This document shows, one piece after another, positions 13,890 through 26,865 of a stretch of DNA of 64,000 bases. This stretch comes from Dallia pectoralis. Taxonomy: Eukaryota; Chordata; Actinopteri; Esociformes; Umbridae. Position 1 is the stretch's first letter, and every line of letters begins with the position of its first letter. A program made the position numbers and the translations under genes. The notes beneath the pieces are model-generated. The model did no database searches and was not told where the DNA came from. It was given only the letters and a program-made list of their open reading frames with translations. The stretch spans positions 9,409,096 through 9,473,095 of the forward strand of contig CM055744.1 in NCBI GenBank assembly GCA_029465975.1, read 5' to 3'.

Positions 13890-14320
13890 AGATGTACAGA
13901 ATTTAGAGATGAGACGTTTTCAAATAGATGTGACATTTTCAAATAGATGTGTCTGTATAAGGAATCTGGAATGTGCCATTTAAAGACACAGAATCTGGAA
14001 TGTGCCATTTAAAGACACAGAATCTGGAATGTGCCATTTAAAGACACAGAATCTGGAATGTGCCATTTAAAGACACAGAATCTGGAATGTGCCATTTAAA
14101 GACACAGAATCTGGAATGTGCCATTTAAAGACACAGAGAAAGATGTACAGAGTTTAGAGATGTGACGTTTTCAAATAGATGTGTGTGAATAAGGAATCTG
14201 GAATGTGCCATTTAATGACACAGAATCTGGAATGTGCCATTTAAAGACACAGAGAAAGTTGTACAGAGTTTAGAGATGTGACGTTTTCAAATAGATGTGT
14301 GTGAATAAGGAATCTGGAAT
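13890..14320. repeat. 29-bp minisatellite nested in a larger composite repeat beside the FN3 exon
   Basis: The unit GAATCTGGAATGTGCCATTT plus AAAGACACA (29 bp) is repeated about six times from 13962. It is embedded in a longer unit that contains GAAAGATGTACAGAGTTTAG and ACGTTTTCAAATAGATGTG, present three times here and four times in the inverted copy at 29440-29990. It lies in the intron just upstream of the FN3 acceptor. Confidence 0.95.
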
Positions 14321-14344
14321 GTACCATTTCCCTGTCTTCCCTTA

Positions 14345-14512
14345 TAACCTCATCCATCATAGCCTTAACCGTCATGACCTTAACTACATGACCTTGACCA
14401 TCTTGACCTTGACCATCATGACCTTATGACCTTGACCATCATGACCTTCATGACCTTGACCATCATGACCTAGACCATCATGGCCTTGAAAATCTTAACC
14501 ATCTTAAATTGA
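14345..14512. repeat. ATGACCTTGACC-type short tandem repeat
   Basis: Irregular repeats of CATGACCTTGACCATC (units 9-18 bp). The inverted copy is at 29285-29420. TGACCTTGA resembles a nuclear-receptor half-site, but the tandem nature makes this most likely fortuitous. Confidence 0.9.
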
Positions 14513-16105
14513 CAGCAGTAAGAACTCCAATCCAGAGCGACCTGCAGACATTTTTAACATAGATTTTCAAAATCCCTGTGACTTTTTTTCCTGAAAACCC
14601 AACCATGCCAAGTCGTATTCTCTGCGGTTTCATATAATGGATTGGGGTAATGGAGATCTTTTTGTGACTAACCGGCACACAGTATTCCATAATGTCGAAA
14701 CTGAATAGTCCACGATGTAATTTGCTGAATAGCTCATACTACTTTGCATGGACTCACTCTGTGCTCAATAAGTAGTTAATAATCGTTTTTCAAATCATTT
14801 TTAATGACTACCTCTCATTTTCAGAACCGGGTGCATAGTGAACTTCAAGTACAATGTGTTAAAATGTCTCAGTATGGAAGGCAAGGGCACAGAATATTTA
14901 TTTGAGAATGGTAAATTAAGCTTTAGGTGGTGTATCGAAAACGTTAACCTTAACCACTTTAAAAATCCAGGCGTCTTGTCTAACTCAGTTGTTTGAGGGT
15001 TGAAGGAATCTGGTGAGAAATTTAACCATGAGACCATTTGAAAGGTATCCCAATGGTTATCCAAATGATCGATCGACAACATTGCAATCAGCCCACAACT
15101 CTGAATCAGAGTCAAAAATGAACAGACAGAATATAGAAATTTCAAAACATATTTTTTTAACAAGGTGCTAAAGTGATACTGCAAGAAGTGGTAAATAAAT
15201 TAACTGTACCTCCAGAATGCAAAGCCCAATGTTTGAGGCAAATCCAAATCTCTAAGCGCCATTCTCTCTATTTTTATGGATAGCGGTGCCAGCATCATGT
15301 AATGGGTGTCCTTGTCATCCGCAAATAAACAAATTGAGTTTAACTCAGGCGAAATCCTTGAGTTAACCCTGCTTTAGTCTTCTCTCCCACAAACACTGAA
15401 ATACCAATTCATCTCATCAGGACAATAACCCAAGGCCAAATCTTCACTGGAGTTGCATAGCAAGACGAGATTAAATGTCCCTGAGTTGTCCAGTAACAGT
15501 TCGGACTTAAATGAACCTGACAACCAATCACAAGACCTGAAAATGGCCGTCTATAAATTATCAATAACCAACTTGACAGAGCAAGATTTGTTCTTATCAA
15601 TAATCAGGGCCTAATAAGGTACGGTCCAGGTGTGCAAACCTCTCAGAGACTCCACTACCTGGAAAGGCTTAACCCTGTAATTGGTGTCAAAGGTGTGTGT
15701 ATTGATTTAGTGGGTTAGAAGATGTATGTAATTATCTGGTACATGTTGGGTCTAACTATTCAGTGTAACAGAGTGCGAGGGGAAAAGCAACGTGGTCAAA
15801 CAATAATAATAATGTACATATTTAAAATAAAATGGACTTATCAATGCAATTCCTAGTCATATTTAAATCAACACCGTTACATTGACACAAGGTTAGTGAA
15901 CTGTTTTGCTTGTCTGTATGTGTTGCAGTGATTCTCTGGGTATGACAGACCCATTGGTCTGTCAGCAGAAACTCAACTAGCTCCTTCTACAGCATGTCTG
16001 TCCATAGAACGAACAAGACCGCCATTTTCACATTACTTTTGTATGAAGAATCACCTGAATAGCATTTCATCTCAGCCACAGAACACACTGTCACTTTAAT
16101 TTTGC

Positions 16106-18640
16106 ATCTGGGTATGTGCGTACTCATTCAAGAGTGTGTGTGTGTGTGTGTCTGTGTGTATAATGTTAGTCTCAGATCGATTTTGAAGAGGCTCTGTTTT
16201 CATCAATCACGGCGAGCCGATAGAGAGACTGGTAGAGAGAGAGAGAGCGACAGAGAGAGAGACCGGTAGAGAGAGAAATGACTGGAGAGAGACAGCGCAG
16301 GGCAGAGCGGAGGTGAAGTGGAACAAAGAAGGATGCCAGCCACGGCTCCGTCGCTCTAAACTCCTCCGTGTGTCGTGTGGGTTGGAGGTGGTAGGTGGGT
16401 TAGGAGGGGGCGGTGTGTTTGTGTGAAGTGCAGCAGAAAGAAACATGTGTTTTTGGAAGTGGCAACTGCCCGTGTTTACTCTGTCAGTGAGGCGCCGTGG
16501 GGAACGAGACACGAGTGGGTGGTGTACGAAGGAGGCGAAGGAGATAAATCGGAAGAGGCATGTGTGGCTCACAGAGGTTAAGAGAGGAGGCTGAGAGACG
16601 AGAGGGCTGTGGAGGTGTGCAGGTGAATAAATCCGTAGATGCCCAGGGCCCTCGATCGGACTAACTGTCTGCACGGTCTGGTCTGTGTGTTAGCAGCTGG
16701 CAGCGCTTCAGGCGACTCCAACCGGCATATTGAGGCCAAATGGGGGAAAAACACTTGATTATAATATGGACGATATCAAGTTATGTAGCTAGGATTATAA
16801 TATGGACGATATCAAGTTATGTAGCCAGGATTATAATATGGACGATATCAAGTTATGTAGCTAGATTATAATATGGACGAGACTGGGTTATGTAGCTAGA
16901 TTATAATATGGACGATATCAATTTATGTAGCTAGGATTATAATATGGACGATAATGTTGTAGCTAGGATTATAATACGGACGATATCAAGTTATGTAGCT
17001 GTGGATTATAATATGGACGATATCAAGTTATGTAGCTAGGATTATAATATGGACGATATCAATTTATGTAGCTAGGATTATAATACGGACGATATCAAGT
17101 TATGTAGCCAGATTATAATATGGACGATATCAATTTATGTAGCCAGGATTATAATATGGCCATCTAGATATCAAGTTATGTAGTTAGGATTATAATATGG
17201 ACATCTAGATATCAAATTATGAAGCAGATTTAATTGACATCTAGATATCAAGTTATGTAGTTAGGATTATTGAGGAACATTTTGGTAACATTAATTATTG
17301 TTTAAGCAACGTTCTTTGAAAATTACAAGGTTTAAATCTTGTTTGTCTTTACGTTTCCTTGAGGATTGCAGTCTCCGGGAGTCTGAGACAGGGAATAACG
17401 CAAATCCCCACTGGACACTGCGGGACACCAATCCACTTTAAATACCTTTTACATTTGGAAGACTAGAGTAGGAAACAGGACAACAGGGCAAAGAAGAACA
17501 AAACAAAGCGCAACAATGAGAAATCGAGATCAATCTAAAGAAGAGCAATAAAACGATCACCCTGATAGGATAATATTAGAACAGAATTGAAATATGGAAA
17601 ATGTTTGCCACTGAAATTTGACTTAAAGCTCAGCCTTTACAGAATCCACTTAAAATAATTGGATGACATTTTAGTTTAAAATGAAGGCGTTAAGTGCTCT
17701 AAACTCAACGAGGTTTTTATTTTGATATTGGTTTGTTTGATTTAGAAACAGCAGGCTATAAAGCAAATTCCTTCTCTGTTAACACAACTTCACTCTTACA
17801 AGAACCACTCTTCATCAGTCACATTTCATTAAGTCCTCAGATTCTTCACTAATCAGACTCCCTTCATTTTCCACTTTCCCAGAACTTCAACTTCGATCAG
17901 GTCATAATTTCGACAGAATATCTCAGTATTCCTCTCACACGCTTTCCTCTCCCGACCGCTCAAGGCTTAAGATCAGATATATCACAGTGTTCTGACTACC
18001 CCCAGCTCTCTCTCTCTCTCTCTGGCTCCGTCAGAGGTGATTTCTGGTACTTTTCAGGTTGGGACCCACTATTAATATCTGTTGGGCAACAATGCGGACG
18101 GGGGTCTTTGGCTCCCAGCGTGGGCCTTCATCTCAGGCTGTCATCCCACAGACTGACACACTTCTTTTACTCCGAGTCTTAACACCCACGGTGATAAAGA
18201 AGCATTCGGCTCGTTAAGATGTGGATCGTAGATCTCTTAATCCATTTTGTGCTGCGCGCGCACGATCTATTGACTATAGACCTCCGCTGACTCCTCAACC
18301 AAACAGGATTTATTCCGTATTATCTTTCTTCCCCCTGCGTAACGATAAATCTTTCTCACCCCCAACTGTGCGTTGACGATGTAGGTGATAGCTCGTGAGA
18401 GCTGCTGTGGCAACCATTCAACCTATTTCTCATGTAGTATCTCTCCCCTCTGTCCTTGGCTGGTTGCCCTGAAAATGAAAAATCCCCTACCCTGCTCTCT
18501 CTCCCGGGAGAGGGAATGGACAGTCGCCACCGCTTCGTCAGGTAAACCCGCTGTAAGAATAAGATTTGGAAAATGTCTAACTTGACACGGGGACATTTGA
18601 AATATTCTACGGCAATGAGGGGTATTTTTGAAAACTAATC
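16106..18640 (-). repeat. Inverted-repeat block X, second copy
   Basis: Reverse complement of 8065-10730. It directly follows the YZ block, where the inverted copy at 27673 instead continues into block U. Many single-base differences and small indels separate it from the left copy. The junction with W at 18640 shares a few bases (ATCATT). No gene. Confidence 0.9.
16755..17275. repeat. Inverted copy of the 36-bp minisatellite
   Basis: GATATCAAGTTATGTAGCTA GGATTATAATATGGAC-type units, the reverse complement of those at 9460-10060. Many units have small indels (for example missing GG before ATTATA), unlike the cleaner left copy. Confidence 0.93.
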
Positions 18641-21600
18641 ATTGATGTTGGAGTTTGTTGCAAAACGTTGGATGGTGTGTCCATATATTGCTATGTTCAG
18701 GTCACATCAGTAACAGTTGCAGCACGTGCGTGTATATGGAATTGGTCATTAGGAGCATGTGTGCTGTTTGAACTCTGTGAGTGAATGTGTCATACGCATT
18801 TGTTGTTGATAGAAGGGATGAGAGCTGGTGGAGTACACTGGAATTCAGAGCCACCCGTTCAAATCTATAGGAGTCGGAATTTATAAGAACAGCGATCGAT
18901 GCCATAATTTGATTCAAAATACCCTTTTCAATCGAGAGCAGGAAGATTGTGGGATAAACATGTAAACGGGTAATTGACGCTGGTAATGAGCTATCAATAT
19001 TTTTAATAGTAAAGGCAGACTTAATTAATCTCAAGAGAGATTCCAGCCAGGTAAGTTCAACTTAATTAAAACAGAACACAGTTAGACTACTCTGGCACAC
19101 AGCCTGTATACAATTCAGTATATAATGAGAAGGCAGCAGTGATGAACCTTGCTGCCACCTATCGACCATCGTAAAGGCAGAAATAAATGACACGGGCAAA
19201 TACAAACATTTAAACGCCAGATTAGACACTGATGACACTATTACTTTAAATATCAAATTGAATAATTTATCACTTTAAACGTCCAAACGTCACCTAGGCT
19301 AACTACACTGGTGAAAGGCAGACCAACCATCTAATAATTTCTGATTTCCAGTGCATGTGCAAACATGGGAACACACCAAAGGATCCCAGACAGCAATCAC
19401 CTATTAAAGAGTGATGTGTCCTACAACTTATTTTAAGTTTCCTATTTTCTTCCCAGTTCTGTGATATCAACAGGGGATTGAGGCCTTGCTTCATAGCAAC
19501 TCCCTGTGGACTGGGACAGTCTTTCCAGCACATCTAATGCTGTTCCCGGATCTTATCACTGGACGCCAAACCAGGAAGTCTAGACAGAATACTAAGACGT
19601 GAGCGGAAGGGTGTCTTTACTGTACAATATGATAGTTTTTCTTATTAAACATTGTGATTATTAATCGATATGCTGACAGTATGCAAACTGTGTTATTTAT
19701 GTGAAGAAACAGTGAAAAATTGGCATAGTTGCCTGATGATAGAAAAAATACTGCATTTTAAGCTAAAGCATATTCTCAAATAAAATGATGTGGCTTGAAA
19801 TCTACAGGGTAGTCCCAGTACTTTGTAATCTTTGGTATCCCTATAGTCTAACAGGTGAGTCTGTCACGCGCGGTTAAACCCACGCCCAGGTTATCGATCA
19901 GGACCTGTTTGGGAAGCGGTCTTTGATCATTGTCGTGCGTCGTGACAGAATAAAGATCCGCACTCTAAAGCAGAAGCCTGGTGTTTTTTGACGCCGCCCC
20001 CGTTACCATTGCATGCCCTTGCGGCGCTTGCGTTCCTGGGAGTAAATGCCACATCCATCACCGAGCATCTATTCATCTACGTGACATCCGCAAACATGGC
20101 ACCCCCTCCCCTGCGCATTTCATTAATAAGAATTCAAAGGCCTGTCAGCACAAGCTATCAGCTGTCCTCCCGTATTGGCCGGGGACGTTTGGATGCCTGC
20201 AGCCCACCACCAGAACATTGCTGGATGTTGGTGTCACAGGTGATTTCTGGCACAGGAGCCGCTGATGAAACGTGCCACCCAGGTGAATCAGCATTTAAGG
20301 CGGGGGGTGAGAATATGCCGGGGTGGGGGTCACCAAGAGTACAGGAGATGCCACTATTTACACAGCATGCTGCGCCGTTTGCCTTTATTCATGCTTGGCC
20401 AAACAAATACGCCAGGTACTAACGGTTAGACACAGTGCTGAAAAACATCCCATCCAAGCAGCAGCTGACACAGAATGAAGCTTGATATCATCTATGGCTT
20501 TAGTGAGCAGCAAAAATGAGGGAAACGCAGCAATAATTAAAGCTTGCCATTGCCCTTTGCCACTTCATATGGGAGTATATAACATCGCCGTGAACCTCCA
20601 CAGGAAGAAAACCGAGGCACTCAGTCCACCCTCACTGTCCCCATCTCCTCCTCAGATTTTCTCATTTAGAGGAGAAAGCATCTACTGGGAATCATAACAC
20701 AGGAGCATAGATTAGATTAGACCTGTGAGCCCAGCCGCCCATGCCACACAACACACAAACGTGCCCGCATCGCACACACAACGTGCCGCATCACACACAC
20801 ACACACACAAACATGCCCACTTTCGCACACACACACACACAAACGTGCCACGCTCACACAACGTGCCGCATCACACACACACACAAACGTGCCCGCATCA
20901 CACACAACGTGCCGCATCACACACACACACAAACATGCCCGCATCGCACACACACACACACACAAACATGCCACGCCGCACACACACACACACACACAAA
21001 CATGCCGCATCAGCACACACACACACACACACACACAAGCATTCCATCCACACAAAAGCATTTGCATCACACACACAACACACCCCAAAACATACTCGCA
21101 TCACACACACGTGCATCCACACCCAAGCAGTTCACTCACACAGCCACACACCACACACACAAGCGTTTCGCATGACACACACACGTACACATCACACACA
21201 TGCCGCATCACACACACAGCCATCACGGGTATTTGCATCACACACACAAGGACGGTGGCCAGATGTTGTACAACAATTTACATCAAAAATACATCATGTT
21301 AGTCTAGAGTATAACTTGCCTTGGTGATGTAAAGTACAAACAATATTCTCCAATAAAGCTAATTAGATGTAAATTTACGTTTCAGGATTGGGTTTTTATT
21401 TGAATGTTACCAACCATAAAGAAAAGACCACTTTCTCATTGCATCTAACATTGACAGCGTTTTAGACGTCACTCCTTGCTGGCTGACAAGGGTAAAATAA
21501 AATAGAAGGTACATTAGATTGAAGTATGTATTTGAGTTATTATTTTATGTAGATAGAAATCTATAAATGTATTGAATCAAAATAAAAATAGGAATACAAG

Positions 21601-22097
21601 CTCTTTATAATTACATGGCCTAGGTCAGTGCGTTTTAGAAAAACGTGACGGCATTTGCTTTAATAAAATTGTGTGGTGATAATACGGGTAAAACCGCTAA
21701 GGAAGATATTTTTTTCTGGACTGCCGTCTCCTGCATTGGAGTGGGCGTATTGATATATCTTTACCTAAATCCTAATTAATCGTTTACCATAAAAGGAATA
21801 GTCATAGGCTACTTTTTTAAAATTACATTTCTTATCTGTTTATGCCCTGCTTTGCGAGAATTCTGAACCTGCCATGTCTTTGTGGTTGAAAAAAGTGTTT
21901 GAGTTCCCTTCTTGGCAGAGGGACCTTGCAGCTATTTTTATATGTAGGGTAAGGAGATGAGATTACCATTGCGCACGTTAACCGTTATTTCTGTTGCACT
22001 GAAGTGAGGCTTAAAGTACACAACATAACATACAACCTTTCTGTCTGCATAGCTGGGTACATTGTGTTATGGTCACAATTAGTGAGGCTAATAATCT
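18641..22097 (+). repeat. Block W, first copy (left arm of the 7.2-kb fold-back)
   Basis: Reverse complement of 22321-25877 and same-strand copy of 34812-37800 (which lacks the first 600 bp). Compared with those two, which agree closely, this copy shows scattered indels, for example in the 19860-19940 and 21600-21850 stretches. Contains the CA minisatellite at 20740-21250. Outside the minisatellite, no recognisable gene; ORFs are not conserved among the three copies. Confidence 0.92.
20740..21250. repeat. CA / CGCATC minisatellite in W copy 1
   Basis: CA tracts separated by AACGTGCCCGCATC-like linkers; the linkers are irregular here (CCGCATC, CACGCTCA). Homologous to 23170-23735 (inverted) and 36370-36935. 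It accounts for His/Thr-rich spurious ORFs up to 200 codons. Confidence 0.92.
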
Positions 22098-22320
22098 CTG
22101 TTATTTTTGCTGTTGTAGTGACTGCAACTTGTGTTTACAATAGTGAAGTCTCTTACATTTGTTTAGGTCAGCGGCTTTGGAATGCTAAAGACATTTGTGT
22201 TCAATACATATTTTCTTTTCTCACCCATCTTTTTAAATACAAAAATATGAAATTATTAGAGATCTGATCGGTAAGCAGCCATCAAATGGTAATTATCTGT
22301 TATCGTATTGATTGGAAAAT
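22098..22320. other. Loop of the fold-back palindrome
   Basis: A 223-bp stretch that separates the two W arms. It is absent from the first W arm but present, in reverse complement, at the end of the third W copy (37793-38019). The fold-back therefore switched strand about 0.2 kb ahead of where the first arm ended. The left junction shares AATCTC/TGTTATT-type short text only. Confidence 0.88.
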
Positions 22321-25300
22321 GAGATTATTACGCCTCACTAATTGTGACCATAACACAATGTACCCAGCTATGCAGACAGAAAGGTTGTATGTTATGTTGT
22401 ACTTAAGCTCACTCTGTGTGCAATATAAAATAACGGTTAACGTGCGTTTTAATGGTAATCTCATCTCCTTACCCCACATACATATAAAAATAGCTGCAAG
22501 GTCCCTCTGTTAAGAAGGAACTTCAAACACTTTTCAACCACAAAGACATGGCAGGTCTTTCAGGACCTCATAAAGCAGGGGTATAAAACAGATAAGAAAT
22601 GTAATTTTAAAAAGTAGCCCATGACTATTCCTTTGAGCATGGTAAACGTAATTAGGATTTAGGTGATATATCAATACGCCCACCCAATGCAGAGACGTGC
22701 AGTCTCAGAAAAATATCTTCTTAGCGGTTTTACCGTATTATCACCAATAATAATTTTATTAAAGCAAATGCTGTCACACGTTTTCTAAAGCATTGACCCA
22801 GGGCCATGTAATCTATAAAGACAGCTTTTGCATTCTATTTTTAATTTGATTCAATACATTTTATAGATCATTCACATAAAATAACAACTAAATACATACT
22901 AATCTAATGTACCTTCTATTTTATTTTACTCCTTGTCACAGCCAGCAAGGAGGTGACGTCTAAACGCTGTCAATGTTAGATGCAATGAGAAAGTGGTCTT
23001 TTCTTTATGGTTGGTAACATTCAAATAAAAACCCAATCCTGAAACGAAATCTGAACATCTAATTAGCTTTATTGGAGAATATGTTTTGTACTTACATCAC
23101 CAAGGCAAGTTATACTCAGACTAACATGATGTATTTTTCGTAAATTGTTGTACAACATCTGGCCATCGTCCTTTGTGTGTGTGATGCAGGCACGTCTGTG
23201 ATGCGGGCTTGTGTGTGTGTGTGATGCGGGCACGTGTGTGTGTGATGCGGGCACGTGTGTGTCATGCGGGAGCGTTTGTGTGTGTGTGTGTGGTTGTGTG
23301 TGATGCGGAAACGTTTGTGTGTGTGATGCGGGCACGTGTGTGTGTGATGGGGCATGTTTGTGTGTGTTTGTGTGTGTGATGCGGGCACGTTTTTGTGTGT
23401 GATGCGGGCACGTTTGTGTGTGTGTGTGTGTGTGTGCGATGCGCATGTTTGTGTGTGTGTGTGTGTGTGTGCGATGCGGGCATGTTTGTGTGTGTGTGTG
23501 TGTGTGCGATGCGGGCATGTTTGTGTGTGTGTGTGTGTGATGCGGGCACGTTTTTGTGTGTGATGCGGGCACGTTTGTGTGTGTGTGATGCGGGCACGTT
23601 TTTGTGTGTGATGCGGGCACGTTTGTGTGTGTGTGTGTGCGATGCGGGCATGTTTGTGTGTGTGTGTGTGTGATGCGGGCACGTTTGTGTGTGTGTGTGC
23701 GATGCGGGCACGTTTGTGTGTTGTGTGGCATGGGCGCTGGGCTCTTACAGGTCTAATCTAATCTATGCTCCCAGGTTGTATATCTCAGGGTGGTAGATGG
23801 CTTTCTCCTCTGCATGAGAAAATCTGAGGAGGAGATGGGGACAGAGGTGGATTGAGTGCTCTCGGTTTTCTTCCTGTGGAGGTTCACGCGGCGATGTTAT
23901 AGCATCCTCAGCAGAAGTGGCAAAGGGCAATGGCAAGCTTTAATTATTGTTGCGTTTCCCCATTTTGTTGCCTGACACTAAAAGCCACATGGATGACATC
24001 AAGCCTTCATTCTGTGTCAGCTGCTGTTTGGATGGGATGTTTTTTCAGTTAATTCATTGTGTCTAACCGGCTAGTACATTCGGCGTATTTGTTCGCCGGG
24101 CATGAATAAAGGCAAACGTGCGCAGCATGCTGTGTAAATAGTGGCATCTCCTGTACCCCCAGGACCCCCACCCCGGGCATATTCTCACTCCCTCGCCTTA
24201 AATGCTGATCTACCTGGGTGGCACGTTTTCATCAGCGTGCCCTGTGCCAGAAATCACTCAGACACCAACATCTGTACGTCGTTCTGGTGGGGCGGGGCTG
24301 CGGCGGCATCCAAACGTCCCCGGCCAATACGGAGTGACAGCTGATAGCTTGTGCTGACACAGGGCCTTTGAATACCTCTATTAATGAAATGCGCAGGGGA
24401 GGGGGTGCCATGCTTCTGCGGATGCCTCGTCACATAGATGAATAGATGCTCGGTGATGGATGTGGCATTTACTCCCAGGAACGCAAGCGCCGTGCGTGCG
24501 TATGGTAACGGGGGCGGCGTCAAAACACCAGGCTTCTGCTTTAGAGTGCGGACCTTTATTCTGTCACGACGCACGACAATGATCAAAGACTGCTCCCAAA
24601 CAGGTCCTGATCGATAACCTGCGTGGTTTTAAACGGCGCGGTGACAGACTAATTGTTAGGACTATAGGGATACCAAAGGATTAACAAAAGTAATTGGGAT
24701 CAATTCTGTAGATTTCGGTTGTTAATTATTATTTTTTATTTGAGAATATGTTTTAGTTTAAAATGCAGTATTTTTCTATCAGGCAAACTATGCCAATTTT
24801 TCACTGTTTCTTCACATAAATAACACAGTTTGCTATACTGTCAGCATATCGATTAATAATCACAATGTTTAATAAGAAAACTATCATATTGTACAGTAAA
24901 GACACCCTTCCGTCGCCTTAGTATTCTGGTCTAGACTTCCTGGTTTGGCGTCCAGTGTGATAAGCATTAGATGTGCTTGGAAAGACTGGCCCGAGTCCAC
25001 AGGGAGTTGCTGCGGTGAAAGCAAGGCCTCAATCCCCTGTTGGATATCACAGAACTGGGAAGAAAAACAGGGAAACTTAAAATAAGTCAGGACACATCAC
25101 TCTTTAATAGGTGATTGCTGTTCGGGATCCTTTGCGTGTTCCCATGTTTGCACATGCACTGGAAATCAGAAATTATTAGATGGTTGGTCTGCCTTTCACC
25201 AGTGTAGTTAGCCTAGGTGACGTTTGGACGTTTAAAGTGATAAATTATTCAATTTGATATTTAAAGTAATAGTGTCATCAGTGTCTAATCTTGGCGTTTA

Positions 25301-25877
25301 AATGTTTGTATTTGCCCGTGTCATTTATTTCTGCCTTTACGATAAGCGTATAGGTGGCAGTAAGGTTCATCACTCGTTGCCTTCTCATTATATACTGAAT
25401 TGTATACAGGCTGTGTGCCAGAGTATGTCTAACGGTTCTGTTTAATTAAGTTGAACTTACCTGGCTGGAATCTCTCTCTTGAGATTAATTAAGTCTGCCT
25501 CTTTTACTATTAAAAATATTGATAGCTCATTACCAGCTAATTACCCGTTTACATGTTTATCCCACAATCTTTCCTGCTCTCGATTGAAAAAGGGTATTTT
25601 GAATCAAATTATGGCATCGATCGCTGTTCTTATAAATTCCGACTCCTATAGATTTGAACGGTGGCTCTCTGTAGTCTAGTGTACTCCACCAGCTCTCATC
25701 CCCTTCTATCAACAAATGCTATGACACATTCACCACAGAGTTCAAACAGCACACATGCTCCTAATGACCAATTCCATATACACGCACGTGCTGCAACTGT
25801 TACTGATGTGACCTGAACATAGCAATATATGGACACAATTCATCCAACGTTTTGCAACAAACTCCAACATCAATGAT
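22321..25877 (-). repeat. Block W, inverted copy (right arm of the fold-back)
   Basis: Reverse complement of 18641-22097; its 22098-25263 part is nearly the exact reverse complement of 34812-38019. The right limit of the homology is CAATGAT at 25871-25877. Contains the GT minisatellite at 23170-23735. No gene. Confidence 0.92.
23170..23735. repeat. GT / GATGCGGGCACG minisatellite in inverted W
   Basis: Regular units made of a GT tract plus GATGCGGGCACGTTTG or GATGCGGGCATGTTTG, about 20 units of 20-40 bp. Reverse complement of the W tracts at 20740-21250 and 36370-36935. Confidence 0.93.
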
Positions 25878-25909
25878 TTATAATTTATAATCCAATGCTC
25901 AATGAGTGC

Positions 25910-26315
25910 ATATTAGCACACCATGTAGACACACCAGAGACCCAGAATAGGACTTAGCTTCTTACATATATAACACAACATGTAGACACACCAGAGACCC
26001 AGAATAGGACTTATCTTCTTACATATGTAGCACAACATGTAGACACACCAGAGACCCAGAATAGGACTTATCTTCTTACATATATAACACAACATGTAGA
26101 CACACCAGAGACCCAGAATAGGACTTAGCTTCTTACTTATGTAGCACAACATGTAGACACACCAGAGACCCAGAATATGACTTAGCTTCTATGTAACACA
26201 ACATGTAGACACACCAGAGACCCAGAATAGGACTTAGCTTCTTACTTATGTAGCACAACATGTAGACACACCAGAGACCCAGAATATGACTTATCTTCTT
26301 ACATATGTCGCCTGA
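25910..26315. repeat. 57-bp minisatellite, about 7 copies, in block U
   Basis: The unit contains ACACCAGAGACCCAGAATAG and GACTTAGCTTCTTACATAT, then GTAGCACAACATGTAG. The 57-bp period (19 codons) keeps a minus-strand frame open (YMLCYICKKISPILGLWCV repeated), which I do not regard as a gene. It is present only once in the window. Confidence 0.94.
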
Positions 26316-26734
26316 CTTAGATGCACAAGAACCTCTTTGTAGCCTTAAATTCTAAAGCCAGTATTTATTCCAAGAGAATGTGTAATTTAATTTATTTTGC
26401 CAATGAAGACGATTAAAAAGGAGCTCTTGTTTACACACAGAGCCTGCCTTTCTTTACCTCCACTCTTATAGCGGCCATTTTCAGATACCCTTAGGCCGCT
26501 CGTTGTGAGTTTCAAGCTGTCTTAATATGGACACCATGATGTTCCACACACATATTACCTCATTTCTCTTTTTGCCATCAAGTGAACTCTCCATGAGTGT
26601 TAGCCTGAGGTAGCTGCAGCTTCGTCTGTCTCTAATAGGGCCTGGATCTGCCGCTTCTACGCATGGCTGGGCAGCTTCAGACTCCAGTGCTTAGACGAGG
26701 ATAACTTCTCTTTTCCCTCACTCTCTATCTCTAC

Positions 26735-26865
26735 TCGGTCTGTCTGTCCGTCTCTCTGTCTGTCCGTCTCTCTGTCTGTCCGTCTCTCTGTCTGTCCGTC
26801 TCTCTGTCTGTCCGTCTCTCTGTCTGTCCGTTTCTCTGTCTGTCCGTCTCTCTGTCTGTCCATGT
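26735..26865. repeat. 16-bp minisatellite, about 8 copies
   Basis: TCTCTGTCTGTCCGTC repeated with little variation (one unit has CCGTTTC). Confidence 0.95.

Larger units (their letters stand above)
10731..16099 (+). repeat. Inverted-repeat block YZ, left copy (contains the intact FN3 exon)
   Basis: The reverse complement of this block lies at 27673-32901. ORFs at 14478-14690 and 15409-15600 (minus) are identical in translation to 29080-29292 and 28172-28363 (plus), so the arms are very similar in the Z half. The right edge CTGTCACTTTAA (16099) is shared with 27673. Apart from the FN3 exon and the listed repeats, the block is intronic with nothing recognisable. Confidence 0.92.

Noticed and set aside
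14345..14512. Cluster of nuclear-receptor half-sites (TGACCTTGA)
   Set aside because: It is a simple tandem repeat whose unit happens to contain the motif; nothing else suggests an enhancer.
20725..21327. His/Thr- and Cys/Val-rich ORFs in the CA/GT tracts (also at 23069-23731 and 36333-36990)
   Set aside because: Low-complexity translations that differ between the three W copies; no conserved protein.
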